A DNA stretch of 64,000 nucleotides from Mycogone perniciosa (Eukaryota; Ascomycota; Sordariomycetes; Hypocreales; Hypocreaceae): NCBI GenBank assembly GCA_025331125.1, contig JAOALB010000108.1:62001-126000 (forward strand), given 5' to 3'. A program made the translations under genes and the position numbers. This document shows, in pieces, positions 46,791 through 56,975 of the stretch (positions are counted from its first letter, which is position 1; every line of letters starts with the position of its first letter). The notes beneath the pieces were generated by a model. It saw only the letters and a list, made by a program, of their open reading frames with translations. It was not told the DNA's origin and made no database searches.

Positions 46791-47862
46791 TCACGGGCAA
46801 GTGATCGATTTCTCCATTGCATGTTCCCCAGACTGGCACTGAGCAGCTTCATCTCCAAGGTGCTGCATCGGGGTAGCAGATGTCGGAATCAAGAGGCCTA
46901 GTATGCGATCACGAAAAGTCTCGAAGGGTTTAAAGGGAATGACTGTATGTCGGATTGATACAGTGGGTGGCGGCAAGGTTGACAGAGGGGCGGCAGGGTA
47001 GTCGCGTTTATCGAGAAAGGAAGAAGTGATGTTGGTAGAATACAGGTAGATATTCTCATGGTCATTGTCATCGGTGAAGAATACCTGTGACTACATAGAC
47101 ATGATGTTAATAGAAAACACAGACAATATCCACGAAAGGGGGAATCGTACCAGGAAGGTAGATGGATTGGCTTGTTCGCCATGTTTTGTCGCTTTCAGAG
47201 TGCGACGTTGTTCTTGTGCCAAGCTTATCAAGAGCGCCACGATATATGGATCGTGCAGGGGCTCTTTGGGAATGAGTTTCTTCAACTTCATGTCGAATAA
47301 GGCGGCAAGAGTTTTATGCATTTTACCTGGAGCAGGCAGACCGAACTTTCTTGCGCGCACCCCATTCACGCATTTATGATCGACGTATGCCGCAGCAGGT
47401 GGTACTTCACCCTTGGCTGCGCTAGCAACCTCATTTCCTGGAAAGAATACAACACATGGGAGTTCCCTGATGAAATGTTGATTGAAATAAAAGCCAATAT
47501 CTGATCTATGACAGGCATGGCGTCAGCTGGGTAGCGAAACATCTATGGGACATTTGGAAACCAACCGAAATGTGAAGGGACACCTCCAGTCGGCAATAAG
47601 AGAGATCAAGTAAGAGTGACGAGCATATGAACGAGATGTACTTAGGCGCTCGGAATGACAGGCGTCACTTTCTTCACCAGTGAAAGAAGGCTGTGAAGTC
47701 AAGGGCGGTACCGGAGTAGGCTCCTCGAATGTGCATTGTAACAGCTCGATGTGGCGGCTCGTCCCACTCTACTAGATCAACAAGGAGTCGTTCTCGCGAA
47801 TGCAAACGAGCGAGTTCGTAAATTGACAAGGCAGCAGAGGAGGGTGAGGATGAAGACTCCAT
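46791..47862 (-). CDS. unrecognised fungal multi-exon gene, possibly damaged
   Basis: Start MESSSSPSSAALSIYELARL at 47862, followed by RERLLVDLVEWDEPPHRAV and DFTAFFHW. A first intron probably begins at GTGAAG near 47686. A middle exon carries YPADAMPVIDQILAFISINI. The frame then has to shift to reach EVPPAAAYVDHKCVNGVRARK, FGLPAPGKMHKTLAALFDMK and LHDPYIVALLISLAQEQRR. A clear 66-bp intron (47085-47150) joins to the last exon VFFTDDNDHENIYLYSTNIT, SSFLDKR..., FKPFETFRDRILGLLIP. The last two exons are well supported; the 47.4-47.7 kb junctions are not, and a frameshift is likely near 47430. I do not recognise the family, although the composition is that of a soluble protein. Confidence 0.5.
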
Positions 47863-49206
47863 TGAGGAAAGGAGAGATGAAACGCAGGCTTCGTTGTGTT
47901 GTATGGCGAGGACGTAAACGAGTCGAGAATAGCAGTGGTAGTAGCAATTATGGAGTTGAAGATGAAAGATGAATGGAGTGAGAGCTGCGGCGCGCAATGT
48001 GGATGTTCGTCACCATGCATGGATCGGACTAAACTTTAGCCGCTACATTGCTTCTACAGCTATTGGACAGGCACCAAAATTAGCGCTGGCCTACTGTAGT
48101 CACAGCGCTAACGCCATTATCTACAGGCACCCCGGAGATCCCACCCGTTGCCCTAATTCACACGCATCTACGGAATACAGAGTATGGACTATCTAGATAA
48201 TATCACAGAGCTCAATGGTAGAAAGGCCGTCGCCTTGAGATGTACAAAGCGTCGCCAAGTCCTTCACCGGACAGCATACGAAAGGGTCAATTGAAAACAT
48301 GCATCTCAAAGGGTTTGGTCTCAACTTAACAGGATGAGTGGGAGCGCCTCTGCAGTGGCGTGTGCTACAGCGAGGGAAGCGGCTTCAAGCCAGCATGCAT
48401 GCACTGCGACCACAAGTACTTCGTACGGCGCCTTGAACTTGACGTACAATCCTGACAGTTCAGTGTCGCGGTTTGGGTCCCGCTATTTCTTCTTAAGTAC
48501 GAGATATCTGTAGATTATATAAGACCTAAAATGTAGGGCTACTCGGCAGGTTAAGTTAGCTACGTAAAGCCGGGCCGGCTGGCTAGACTGAGTTACAGGA
48601 CACTAGCGTAGTCCAACATTCGACAGTGTGTTATTAATAGCATTACACAAATTTAGATTCAATCCAAAGGCACAATGGAAACTCTCTGTACCAAGTAGTA
48701 CTATGTATGGTGCATGAACGGTGTTCTGTCAGATCCAGCCGCGGAGCGTAGCATTTATTCTCGAACAACTCTCTCCATTGAGGCTATCTAGGAACTAGAT
48801 TTAAGAGAGGCCGAGAATCCCGAAGGTATCACGCAAAAAATGAGCAGATGGCCGAATGCGATAATGTGTTCATTATCGGATTGCTCGGTCATTGGATAGA
48901 AACTCTCCGTACGCCAAAGACCATCAAACGGGTCTAGAGATCCACGCAATACGAATATTAACCACCCATAATCAAGAAACACTCCGAGTTTAAAATAGAC
49001 ATCGGATTTAAATAGACGGGGTTCAGATTTCCGGATCATAAAAGCCGCGTGGACTCCCAAACTTTGTATAGCTTCAATAATGCCTCACCCATCTTGTATT
49101 CCCTAAGGGCCATAGCGACTTACACCCGTTGAGGTGATAACTCAACCATTGACCACAACGAAAATAATTTAAGGGCCTGTTTCTGCCCATCATCGCCGTC
49201 ACCGAA
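47863..49206. other. intergenic region with one weak ORF
   Basis: About 1.3 kb. A 90-codon minus frame (48788-49060) encodes YFKLGVFLDYGWLIFVLRGSL and HIIAFGHLLIFCVIP. It may be a gene remnant but has no recognised family. The rest holds a degenerate TACGGAATACAGAGTA stretch near 48171 and presumably the promoter of the downstream membrane-protein gene. Confidence 0.4.
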
Positions 49207-50805
49207 ATGTCCCAACAATATACTTACGAGTCTATCGCAAACTCCGCAACCCAACCAAGCGATGATGGCCGTCGATACGATTCCTCCCCAGTACATAATC
49301 CCAGTAGAAGTTCAATCCATGCCGAATCGTCAAAGCCCAATCCCAGCAGCAGACTGCTCGCCCCAGATTTACACAGAGGCCTGCTCATGGCCCTCATGGC
49401 GATGGACCACGTCGCTCTAAGTTTGAACACATGGGAACACGGCACAAGCCACAGCAACGAAAGCGACGGCACCATAGTCAAGCAATGGAACCACAGAACC
49501 GCATATATTGTTCGCACTTTGACACACTTCTGCGCCCCCGGGTTCATGTTTCTGCTTGGCATGGGTGTTGTCTTTCTCTCACCGTCGCGAATCAACCTCA
49601 GTTGGTCGGCGTGGCGCCTCTTGCGACATTACACCACAAGGACATTTCTGTTGACAGCCGTTTCTGTATTGGGGCCCTTTATCCTGACTAGAGGACAGTT
49701 ATGGTTTGCTAACGTGGTATTGTTTGCGCTGGCGGTGGATTATCTCCTGGCGGGCATGCTGTGGCTTCTCATGAACAAGACGGAGAGAATGCTTGCCCAG
49801 GAATTGGCGAAGGTGCTTCTAGCAGCCGATAGACACACCACCGCCAATAACGATGACGAAGACGACGAAGACGATGAAGACGAAGCAGTGAGCCAACCTC
49901 TCCTACAAAATCACAGAAAAACTGCCAGAGAGAGTGAAATGAGTCTGCTGGCCTCGTCCATATCGTGGTACATTCACAACGCCGTGCTCCTGGCCTTGAG
50001 TCTCGTTACCATTTGGTGGAACATTTGGTTTTCTGAGAATAATGGCCACTGCAAAACCGAGACATCAACTACTCCTGGTACTCAAAGCCTGTCAGCAGCC
50101 ATTGAATCGCAAAACATTTTCCTGCGTATCTGGTTCTGGAATGTAAATACCGAGCGCATGCTGTCTGATTTCCCGCCAATGGCCTGGCTATCTTTTGCCA
50201 TCCTAGGATTACTCTACGGACGTATCATTGCTTCAGGGAAGTTGAAAGGCTCAGTCCTCGCAGCCGGCTACTTCTCTGTCGGCCTTATCTTCGCTATCCT
50301 TTTCACTGCCACACGAATCTTCCGCTTTGGAAACCTATCTGAGGATTGTCTACACACTCCCAACCAAGACAAAAACCCCGAAGGAAATCCCTACCTTAAT
50401 TCCACTGCCGCATTCTTCTACATCATTAAATATCCTCCCGACGTTGCTTTCTGGGCTTTCACCATGGCAGGCAACTTCTCCCTTTTAGCCATTTTCAGCG
50501 CCACCCCCATACGTTTTGCAAAGCGTCTTACCATACTCCTCGACTTTGGAAGATCCTCTCTCTTCTTCTATTTTTTCCACTTGTTCATTCTCATGTCCCC
50601 CTTAGCCGATCTCCTCAGGGAGACCTTCGGCAACGACACAGACATTCCGAACAGGATGAGCCCGGATGCCACCAAGGGCGTCACGAACCCCTTTGGGTAC
50701 TCTGCTGCATGGGTTGACCTATTGCTCCTTATGTGGCCAGCTTGTCGTTATTACGGCCAGTTCAAGAGCACAAAACCAGTAGACTCATTATGGCGATTCT
50801 TTTAA
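49207..50805 (+). CDS. DUF1624/HGSNAT-like polytopic membrane protein
   Basis: A single-exon 532-aa protein. After a Ser/Pro-rich cytosolic N-terminus (about 1-50) comes LLAPDLHRGLLMALMAMDHV, the R(x)nRG(L)xM(x)xMxxDH pattern that opens the DUF1624 / heparan-alpha-glucosaminide N-acetyltransferase fold. About ten hydrophobic helices follow, among them THFCAPGFMFLLGMGVVFL, WLSFAILGLLYGRIIASGK and SSLFFYFFHLFILMSPLAD. A strongly acidic loop (NNDDEDDEDDEDE, about residues 216-228) separates the two halves. In animals this fold moves acetyl groups across the lysosomal membrane; the fungal substrate is unknown. No frame damage or intron is seen. Related acyltransferase-3 proteins are the alternative. 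Confidence 0.75.
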   Translation: MSQQYTYESIANSATQPSDDGRRYDSSPVHNPSRSSIHAESSKPNPSSRLLAPDLHRGLLMALMAMDHVALSLNTWEHGTSHSNESDGTIVKQWNHRTAYIVRTLTHFCAPGFMFLLGMGVVFLSPSRINLSWSAWRLLRHYTTRTFLLTAVSVLGPFILTRGQLWFANVVLFALAVDYLLAGMLWLLMNKTERMLAQELAKVLLAADRHTTANNDDEDDEDDEDEAVSQPLLQNHRKTARESEMSLLASSISWYIHNAVLLALSLVTIWWNIWFSENNGHCKTETSTTPGTQSLSAAIESQNIFLRIWFWNVNTERMLSDFPPMAWLSFAILGLLYGRIIASGKLKGSVLAAGYFSVGLIFAILFTATRIFRFGNLSEDCLHTPNQDKNPEGNPYLNSTAAFFYIIKYPPDVAFWAFTMAGNFSLLAIFSATPIRFAKRLTILLDFGRSSLFFYFFHLFILMSPLADLLRETFGNDTDIPNRMSPDATKGVTNPFGYSAAWVDLLLLMWPACRYYGQFKSTKPVDSLWRFF

Positions 50806-50954
50806 AATCGATGGCATATGGATTGTTACATCTCATGACATTCGTAATGAGGTATTTCATTGTATCCTGCAACTGGGGCTTTATAGATCTAGATATGACG
50901 ACGTAAAAGATAAATCATGAGATATGCAATCAGGGGTATCCCGCTATAGAACCG

Positions 50955-53165
50955 CTATTTCAAGAAATGTCGCTGGAACCAATTCCCTCGCTTCGGTTGT
51001 TCCTGTTTCTGGCTTTGCTTCGGCCGGTGTTCCTCCTCCCATCTTTTTTCTGCCCTCCGGAGCGTTGCCGCTGCATCCCAATGGTCCCTCATTTGTGCCA
51101 TATCCCTGGCCTTTTCCCCTCTTTTAGTCTGTAGTGTGGGATTTACACCTAGATCCCTTAGTGTACGTATCACATCCCTTCTCTCCTCGTCACCGTCCTT
51201 AGCCGACCTCGCAGCGTAATGTAGTGCTGTGCGCCCATCCGACGACCTGGAGTTGGGATCCGCACCGCCCCTCTCAATGAGCATTTCGACTGTGTCGGCG
51301 GAGGCGTAGCGAGCTGCAAGGTGGAGTGGCATACACCCGCCGTCGGCACGGGCGTGAATATCAGCCCCGCGGTCAAGAAGGAGCATGGCAACGGCCATAT
51401 TGTCGCGCTCGGCAGCGAGATGAAGGGCAGTGAGGCCTCGGAGATCGCAAGAGTTCGGGCCTGCTTTGCGGAGGGCTCTGGCGACATCTTTGAGGTTACC
51501 TTCCCAGGCTGCGTCGAGTAAGATGTCTCGTAGATCTTGATTGTGGATTGTGATTTCGGGAATCTCATCTGATGCCGGCGGCCCATCGTTAGAGTGACTG
51601 GATTGAGGTCGATGGATAGACATTGAATCATCTTGGTTAATGGCAATGTCTTCCTTCACATTCTCAGCACTATGGGGTGACGGTGTAGGAATGCCCGAGG
51701 TTGCCAAGTCCGGTCTCTGTGAAGATCTGGAGGATTTTGCAGCCGTATACGGTGACGCATCGGTTGTGCTTGTGTCACTTGTCGTTTGCGCTTTCGCACC
51801 AGTGGTAGATTGAGTAGAAGTAGTGCCATTTGGTGTCGTACCACTTGGCGATGCTAGCCCAGGCTTTTTTAATGCGCGACTGTTTTCTCTTAGCATATGA
51901 AAGCAAGAGCTATTTGAGGGATGAACATACGCATAGATGTTGGACATCAATGTGCTTAGCCCCGTTAACTGCTTCTGTAATTCGGCATCTGTAGCCTTGA
52001 CCTGCTCCTCACCTTCGTTCTTGTAATTGTACGAATGCCAGAAGCCCTCTAAGCGACCTAAAGCCGTACCATCTTGCTCGGCCGCACCGGTAAAGCTGGA
52101 AAGCAACTCGGTCATTTTCTTCAACGTCTCGCTTGTACTAACAATAGCATCCTCAATCTGTGATTTCAACGTTTGCCCTGCTTCATCTTCTATTAGATCG
52201 GGTCTAGCCTCGAGACTTTCTTGCATCTGTTTGATAGTGTCTCTAGCGGTAGTGACCCTGGTGGAGAGCAGCTTGATTTCCTCAGGAGCATCATTCACGT
52301 TGTTGAGCCACTCGGCCCACTCCTTTGCCTTGTCGGCGTGCTCAACGAGGGTCCTGATTCCCGCATAGGTGGCAAAAGCAGTAGGGAACTTGCTGAAGAA
52401 GCCTTCGGACCCATTGCGCTCGCTACCTGAATGTGCCGAATGGGCTGGCGATGAGCCAGCAGGCTTGGCCGAACTCTGATGAGGTCTTCTCCCATGGCCA
52501 TCCAATGATGGAGGGCCATGTGTGCCAGAAACAGTAGGTCTAGGATGTGGAGAACTGGATGTTCTTGCAGGTTTAGGTCTGTAGTTTTGTGATGCCGAGG
52601 GGGGGTATCGACTCGCTGAGTGTCTGGGAGAACCTGTCGGTTCAGGCCTTGAAGCACCTGCATGTGTGGATGCAGCCGCCACATATCCAGGCCGACTATG
52701 TCTGTCGGAGCCATCTTCCCTCAACCTTTGATGTACTGGCGTTGGCAAGCCAGGGGAAGAATAGACGGGGTGAGGAATCTCCGATGAAGAATACCGTCGC
52801 CGTGGAGGTGATCGAACGTGGTGGTCATGGCGCTCATCCCTCGGCGAATCTCGATGCGATGGCGGCGATAATGAGCTGCGATAAGTGCTCCTCCTTCGCG
52901 GTGGACTGCGACCTCTCCTGGACGGCGAAGGCGCTGGCGGCGGCGGTCGAACTGACTCGTGCGACCTCGACTCTCTGCTGACAAAGGGCGGCTTCTGCGA
53001 CCCCGAAGTGTGTATTACCTCATCGCCTGTACTCGAGTTTTGCCGCCGTCGCGAGTCGCTTGTCGAGGCTGAAGGGCGTGCTGGAGCATCGTGACGACTT
53101 CTGGAGAAGAGGTCAGAGCCTTTGGCTTTGACAGAACTTGATCTGAACGGTAATCTGCGCGGCAT
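50955..53165 (-). CDS. ankyrin-repeat protein with Ser/Arg/Pro-rich N-terminus
   Basis: 736-aa reading frame starting MPRRLPFRSSSVKAKGSD. Residues about 1-250 are disordered and rich in Ser, Arg, Pro and His (SRRGRSPPRRRSTYRS). Residues about 255-410 are helical (FFSKFPTAFATYAGIRTLVE, AEWLNNVNDAPEEIKLLSTR), resembling N-terminal helical domains of fungal STAND/ankyrin proteins. A second Ser/Thr linker leads to at least three ankyrin repeats (about 570-690: LTALHLAAERDNMAVAMLLL, MPLHLAARYASADTVEMLI, RTALHYAARS) and a basic C-terminus NWFQRHFLK. A 42-bp segment at 51889-51930 has GTATGT...AAG ends and keeps the frame if removed, so it is a probable intron; the protein would then be 722 aa. Likely a scaffold; partners unknown. 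Confidence 0.75.
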   Translation of the reverse strand: MPRRLPFRSSSVKAKGSDLFSRSRHDAPARPSASTSDSRRRQNSSTGDEVIHTSGSQKPPFVSRESRSHESVRPPPPAPSPSRRGRSPPRRRSTYRSSLSPPSHRDSPRDERHDHHVRSPPRRRYSSSEIPHPVYSSPGLPTPVHQRLREDGSDRHSRPGYVAAASTHAGASRPEPTGSPRHSASRYPPSASQNYRPKPARTSSSPHPRPTVSGTHGPPSLDGHGRRPHQSSAKPAGSSPAHSAHSGSERNGSEGFFSKFPTAFATYAGIRTLVEHADKAKEWAEWLNNVNDAPEEIKLLSTRVTTARDTIKQMQESLEARPDLIEDEAGQTLKSQIEDAIVSTSETLKKMTELLSSFTGAAEQDGTALGRLEGFWHSYNYKNEGEEQVKATDAELQKQLTGLSTLMSNIYAYVHPSNSSCFHMLRENSRALKKPGLASPSGTTPNGTTSTQSTTGAKAQTTSDTSTTDASPYTAAKSSRSSQRPDLATSGIPTPSPHSAENVKEDIAINQDDSMSIHRPQSSHSNDGPPASDEIPEITIHNQDLRDILLDAAWEGNLKDVARALRKAGPNSCDLRGLTALHLAAERDNMAVAMLLLDRGADIHARADGGCMPLHLAARYASADTVEMLIERGGADPNSRSSDGRTALHYAARSAKDGDEERRDVIRTLRDLGVNPTLQTKRGEKARDMAQMRDHWDAAATLRRAEKRWEEEHRPKQSQKQEQPKRGNWFQRHFLK

Positions 53166-54040
53166 TCCTTGCTCTTTTTCTGACGACGGGCTGTTTGTTA
53201 CTGTGTAAAGAAGAGAGAAGCGGGCGTCACCACTAAATAGAGGCCGATTAACGATGGCCCTTGGAGGCCTTCAGCTGTCAAAGAGCCCGCTCATGGCTTC
53301 ACTTGATGGCCGGCGGCAGCCTGCAGGCACGAGGACGCAGAGGGCATGACGCCATGAGCACGAGGCCAGGCTGCGTGGTTGGAGGAGAGCCTCTGATCTG
53401 TGGTAGGCTGCAGAAGCGCGATGGTCGAGGCTGAGCGTTTAGGCGACAGCACCCGCCACACAGTGGCGTCAGAGCGTCGGAGATCACGAGTCATTGATTC
53501 CTTGTTGCCGACATATTAGATACTCGTATTCCGTAATGCCAAATTGGATGCATCAGAGTGACTGTGATGTGGGTGCTTCGGCCTTGGGCCCCATCAAGAG
53601 CAACGGGAAAAGATTATTCCGTCTTCTTCTTACTCAGTCTGTGTTCAACAACTCCTCTCTGCCCCCCACAGGATTGCCAGATTGGGAAGTCGTGATCTTG
53701 TCAGGCCGTCGTTTCAGGCATTGAATCCTCATGCAAAGTTGTATTTAAGTCGCGGCTTTTTCTTTCAATCCTGGGGATTCTTTTGATCCTGAAATCATCA
53801 GCATTCGAAGCAATTATCACAAGCCACTCAATTGCGCAACCATACACAAAAAACCGCATCCAAAAACACCTATTCTATCCTCCAACTCCCACTTACACCC
53901 TCACCAACACCCTCAGGCTTCAGGCTCACAGTGAAGTGAGTCACCCGCCACACCCAACCATGCTCAGCCACACACCCTAGCCACGCCATCATGTCCACTT
54001 ACACTGTGACAGTTATCCTTGACTATCACTTACATCCAAC
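53166..54040. promoter_or_regulatory. divergent promoter region between ankyrin and cyanamide hydratase genes
   Basis: About 875 bp with no gene. Near 53741-53752 TTGTATTTAAG resembles a TATA element. It is followed by a C/A-rich, pyrimidine-patterned leader (about 53870-53990) typical of highly expressed fungal 5' UTRs. A degenerate TATTCCGTA stretch lies near 53527. Confidence 0.4.
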
Positions 54041-54841
54041 ATGTTTGCCCATGAAGTCGCCCAGAATGGTTGGACTGCCGTCCCCATTGATGGTACTAAG
54101 CTCTTCGATGGCAAATCTTTCAAGAACGCCCCTGCGCCCCTCCTAGTCGCTGACATCAAGTGGCCCTCGGAGGATCACATTGTTGCCTTGACCCAACAAT
54201 TTGCCAAGGCGAAGCTCCCGCAGCCGACCTTCAATCATTCCATGAGGGTCTTCTACTATTGTAGGTCAAGACATATTCCCATTCATCGTTATATAGCAAT
54301 AGAAAATGCTAACCAACTCTTGGTAGCAACTGCCATCATTCAACAGCAGTTCCCTGAACATGCTGCAGCATTTTCTCCTTCAACCCTCGCCTTGACTGCC
54401 CTTCTTCACGACATCGGTACTGCTCCTGAGTACCAGTTTTCCAGCAACATGTCATTCGACCTTTATGGAGGTATCAAGGGCATGAATGTCCTTCTGGAAC
54501 TTGGCGCTACCAAGGACCAGGCCGAAGCCGTTTGCGAGGCCATCATCCGTCACCAGGATCTGGGAACCGATGGAACCATTACTTTCCTTGGACAGGTGAT
54601 CCAGTTGGCAACCATTTACGATAACGTCAGCGAACACCCCTCCCTTCCCAAAATCAAGGACATCATTCACACCAAGACCCTGGAAGACGTTGTGAAGGCC
54701 TTCCCTCGCCTGGGATGGCTGGGCTGCTTTTCCAGCACAATTGAGGAAGAGGTTAGACGCAAGCCGTGGTGCCACTCGACTCACATCCAGGATTTTGACA
54801 AGAAGTTGCTTGCTAACGAGTTCATGCGACCGTACGAGTAA
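54041..54841 (+). CDS. cyanamide hydratase, DDI2/DDI3-like HD-domain protein
   Basis: Zn-dependent HD-fold hydrolase that converts cyanamide to urea in characterised relatives (Myrothecium Cah, yeast Ddi2/Ddi3). Model join(54041..54260,54327..54841), 244 aa, the usual family size. The 66-bp intron has a GCTAAC branch site and TAG acceptor and is a multiple of three, so it reads open if ignored. The metal ligands are visible as FNHSMRV (His 66), LLHDIGT (His 101, Asp 102) and IIRHQDLG. It ends NEFMRPYE. No damage is seen. In yeast the homologue is induced by DNA-alkylating agents; regulation here is not visible. The upstream leader is long and C-rich. Confidence 0.9.
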   Translation: MFAHEVAQNGWTAVPIDGTKLFDGKSFKNAPAPLLVADIKWPSEDHIVALTQQFAKAKLPQPTFNHSMRVFYYCRSRHIPIHRYIAIENANQLLVATAIIQQQFPEHAAAFSPSTLALTALLHDIGTAPEYQFSSNMSFDLYGGIKGMNVLLELGATKDQAEAVCEAIIRHQDLGTDGTITFLGQVIQLATIYDNVSEHPSLPKIKDIIHTKTLEDVVKAFPRLGWLGCFSSTIEEEVRRKPWCHSTHIQDFDKKLLANEFMRPYE

Positions 54842-55639
54842 GGGTTATTCATGGTGAGGCAGTGAGTAACTGGCCACTTGGAATATGGACCTTGAGATGA
54901 CGAAGAATATGAAGAGGATGACGGAATTCGGCCACGCATTCCAAAGTATATGCAGGTTACCAGGTAGTTGGATAAATGTAAATACTTCCAATATAAAATT
55001 GCATTCGCTCAACAAGACACTACCTCGTGTGTTGCGCTCTTAACCCCCCTTCTCAACCCCAGATAGAAAATACTCTCGTCAATAACCCTCTTGGTATCTA
55101 AAGGTATTCGTGGATATAACTAAGTGTTGATGCTAATAAATCATCCATTGCTTACAAGAAATCTCTTCTACAATGGCACGCATTTCTCAATTCTGAGATC
55201 AGTCCAGTTTAGCATATTTGCTTTTGCATTTCAGATCATCATTTAATCATGTTCCTGCATTCTCAGATTGTGGTTTGACTGTGATTGAAATCTAGGCTGT
55301 CATGTGGGATGGAGGTGATGCCGGTTTCGGAGACGCCATTTTCGACAGAGGGGAACAAGCCGCCTCAACGCCAGATCAGAAAATTCTCAGGGTGCAATAT
55401 AGATAGATATTGCATAATTTTGCATCTAATTCATGGTTCCTAATTTCTTGAACCGGATTTTCTAAGTAAAAAAGCATAAACTCTGCCTTGTACGGATCTA
55501 GGCTGCGCGGATTGGTTAGCATGTAGTAATACCGAGGTTATGTTTTGTTAGAATATCCACCCCCATTCGCGCCGATATCAATTGATGGGTTCAGCTACTT
55601 CGTACACCTCAAGCAAACTGCTAGTCTAAAACGCCCATA
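54842..55639. other. intergenic region, nothing recognised
   Basis: About 800 bp including the cyanamide hydratase 3' flank (AATATAAAA-type polyadenylation context near 54988) and the upstream region of the succinyl-CoA ligase gene. No gene is supported. Confidence 0.5.
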
Positions 55640-56821
55640 ATGGCCCCCCTATATCGACGAGCATCGCGAGCTTTCTCAACATCAATCATACGACGCTTCA
55701 GTGCTTATGAAAGTACTATAGCCAATTTACGCATAGACAAGAACACTCGGGTCATCTATCAAGGTAATGGACACGCTCCCAGGCACATTTGCTTAAGAGT
55801 TGACAAATCACCAAGGCTTCACGGGAAAGGCGGTAATAACCATACCCCTCCTCCTCTAACGGCAGTGGTTGAGATTTTGTAGGCAACCTCAAATGCGAAG
55901 GATACCATTTCTTATGGCACCTCAGTCGTAGGCGGGGTCTCGCCTGGCAAAGGTGACCAGACACATCTTGATCTACCTGTCTTCAACACAGTCCGAGAGG
56001 TGAGGCCAGAAAAGTAGACCTGCTCTATACTAAATGTCTCACCGTTCGTTGACTACAGGCTATGGAAGATGTCAACCCCTACGTCAGCGCAGTCTTTGTA
56101 CCCGCTCAATTCGCCGCCAAGGCAATCGTGGAGTCCATAGAGGCAGAGATCCCTCTGGTTGTGTCTGTGGCAGAACATATCCCTGTACATGACATGTTAC
56201 GAGTGCACGAGGTGTTGAGGACGCAAAGCAAAACCCGTCTTGTAGGACCAAATTGCCCTGGTATCATAGCACCAGAACAATGCCGTGTTGGTATTATGCC
56301 TTTTAGACAATACAGGCGGGGCTGTATCGGGATTGTTTCCAAGTCTGGAACGCTCAGCTACGAGGCTGTTGGTGCCACAACGGCAGCAGGCTTGGGTCAG
56401 AGTATAGTACTAGGAATGGGCGGTGATTTGCTACCAGGTCAGCTAGTCGGCATCTGTAGGCTGCATCTCGTTGACGTTGTTGATAGGCACTACGCTTGCG
56501 GACGGGCTAAAGCTCTTCATCGAACATGAAGAAACAAAAGGTATCATCGTCATTGGTGAGATTGGGGGGGAAGCAGAACTGAAAGCGGCCGACTTGATCC
56601 GAGAGTACCGCAAATCTGTGTTGCAGCCGAAGCCGATCGTGGCCATGGTCGCAGGGCGCACAGCTCCACCAGGGAGGATCATGGGTCATGCCGGGGCTGT
56701 CCTAACTTCAAGAGATGTGCCAGCATCAGTCAAGGAAAGAGCATTGGAAGATGCTGGGGCTGTCGTGGTTTCGCACCCAGGAGTCATGGGCATCACAATG
56801 AAGGGACTGCTGGGTTTATAG
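55640..56821 (+). CDS. succinyl-CoA ligase alpha-subunit paralogue, mitochondrial type
   Basis: Acyl-CoA:phosphate ligase alpha chain (LSC1 family), which binds CoA and carries the phospho-histidine. Model join(55640..55763,55816..55832,55883..55999,56059..56437,56487..56821), 323 aa. Every junction restores family sequence: YQG|FTGKA|ATSNAKD, NTVRE|AMEDV, LLPG|TTLADG. Exon 2 is only 17 nt and encodes the CoA-binding FTGKA loop. The N-terminus RRASRAFSTSIIRRFS is a typical mitochondrial presequence. Further motifs are VVGGVSPGKG, AEHIPVHDM, RLVGPNCPGII, SKSGTLSYEA and GRIMGHAGA with the phosphorylated His. Divergence from the usual sequence (TTLADG for TNFVDA; short C-terminus) suggests a paralogue rather than the housekeeping copy. 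All sites look intact. Confidence 0.87.
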
Positions 56822-56975
56822 CTCTGGCATAGGTTGGTAATGTAAGGAAAGCGAATCGAAACTGAACCAGACAAAGAAACCAAACAAAAAGATACGAGAC
56901 CAGAAAAAGGAAACGAAAAGAACACCGAAAGGCGAAAAACAAACGACTGCATAAAACACCAGCCACCGTCAAGTC

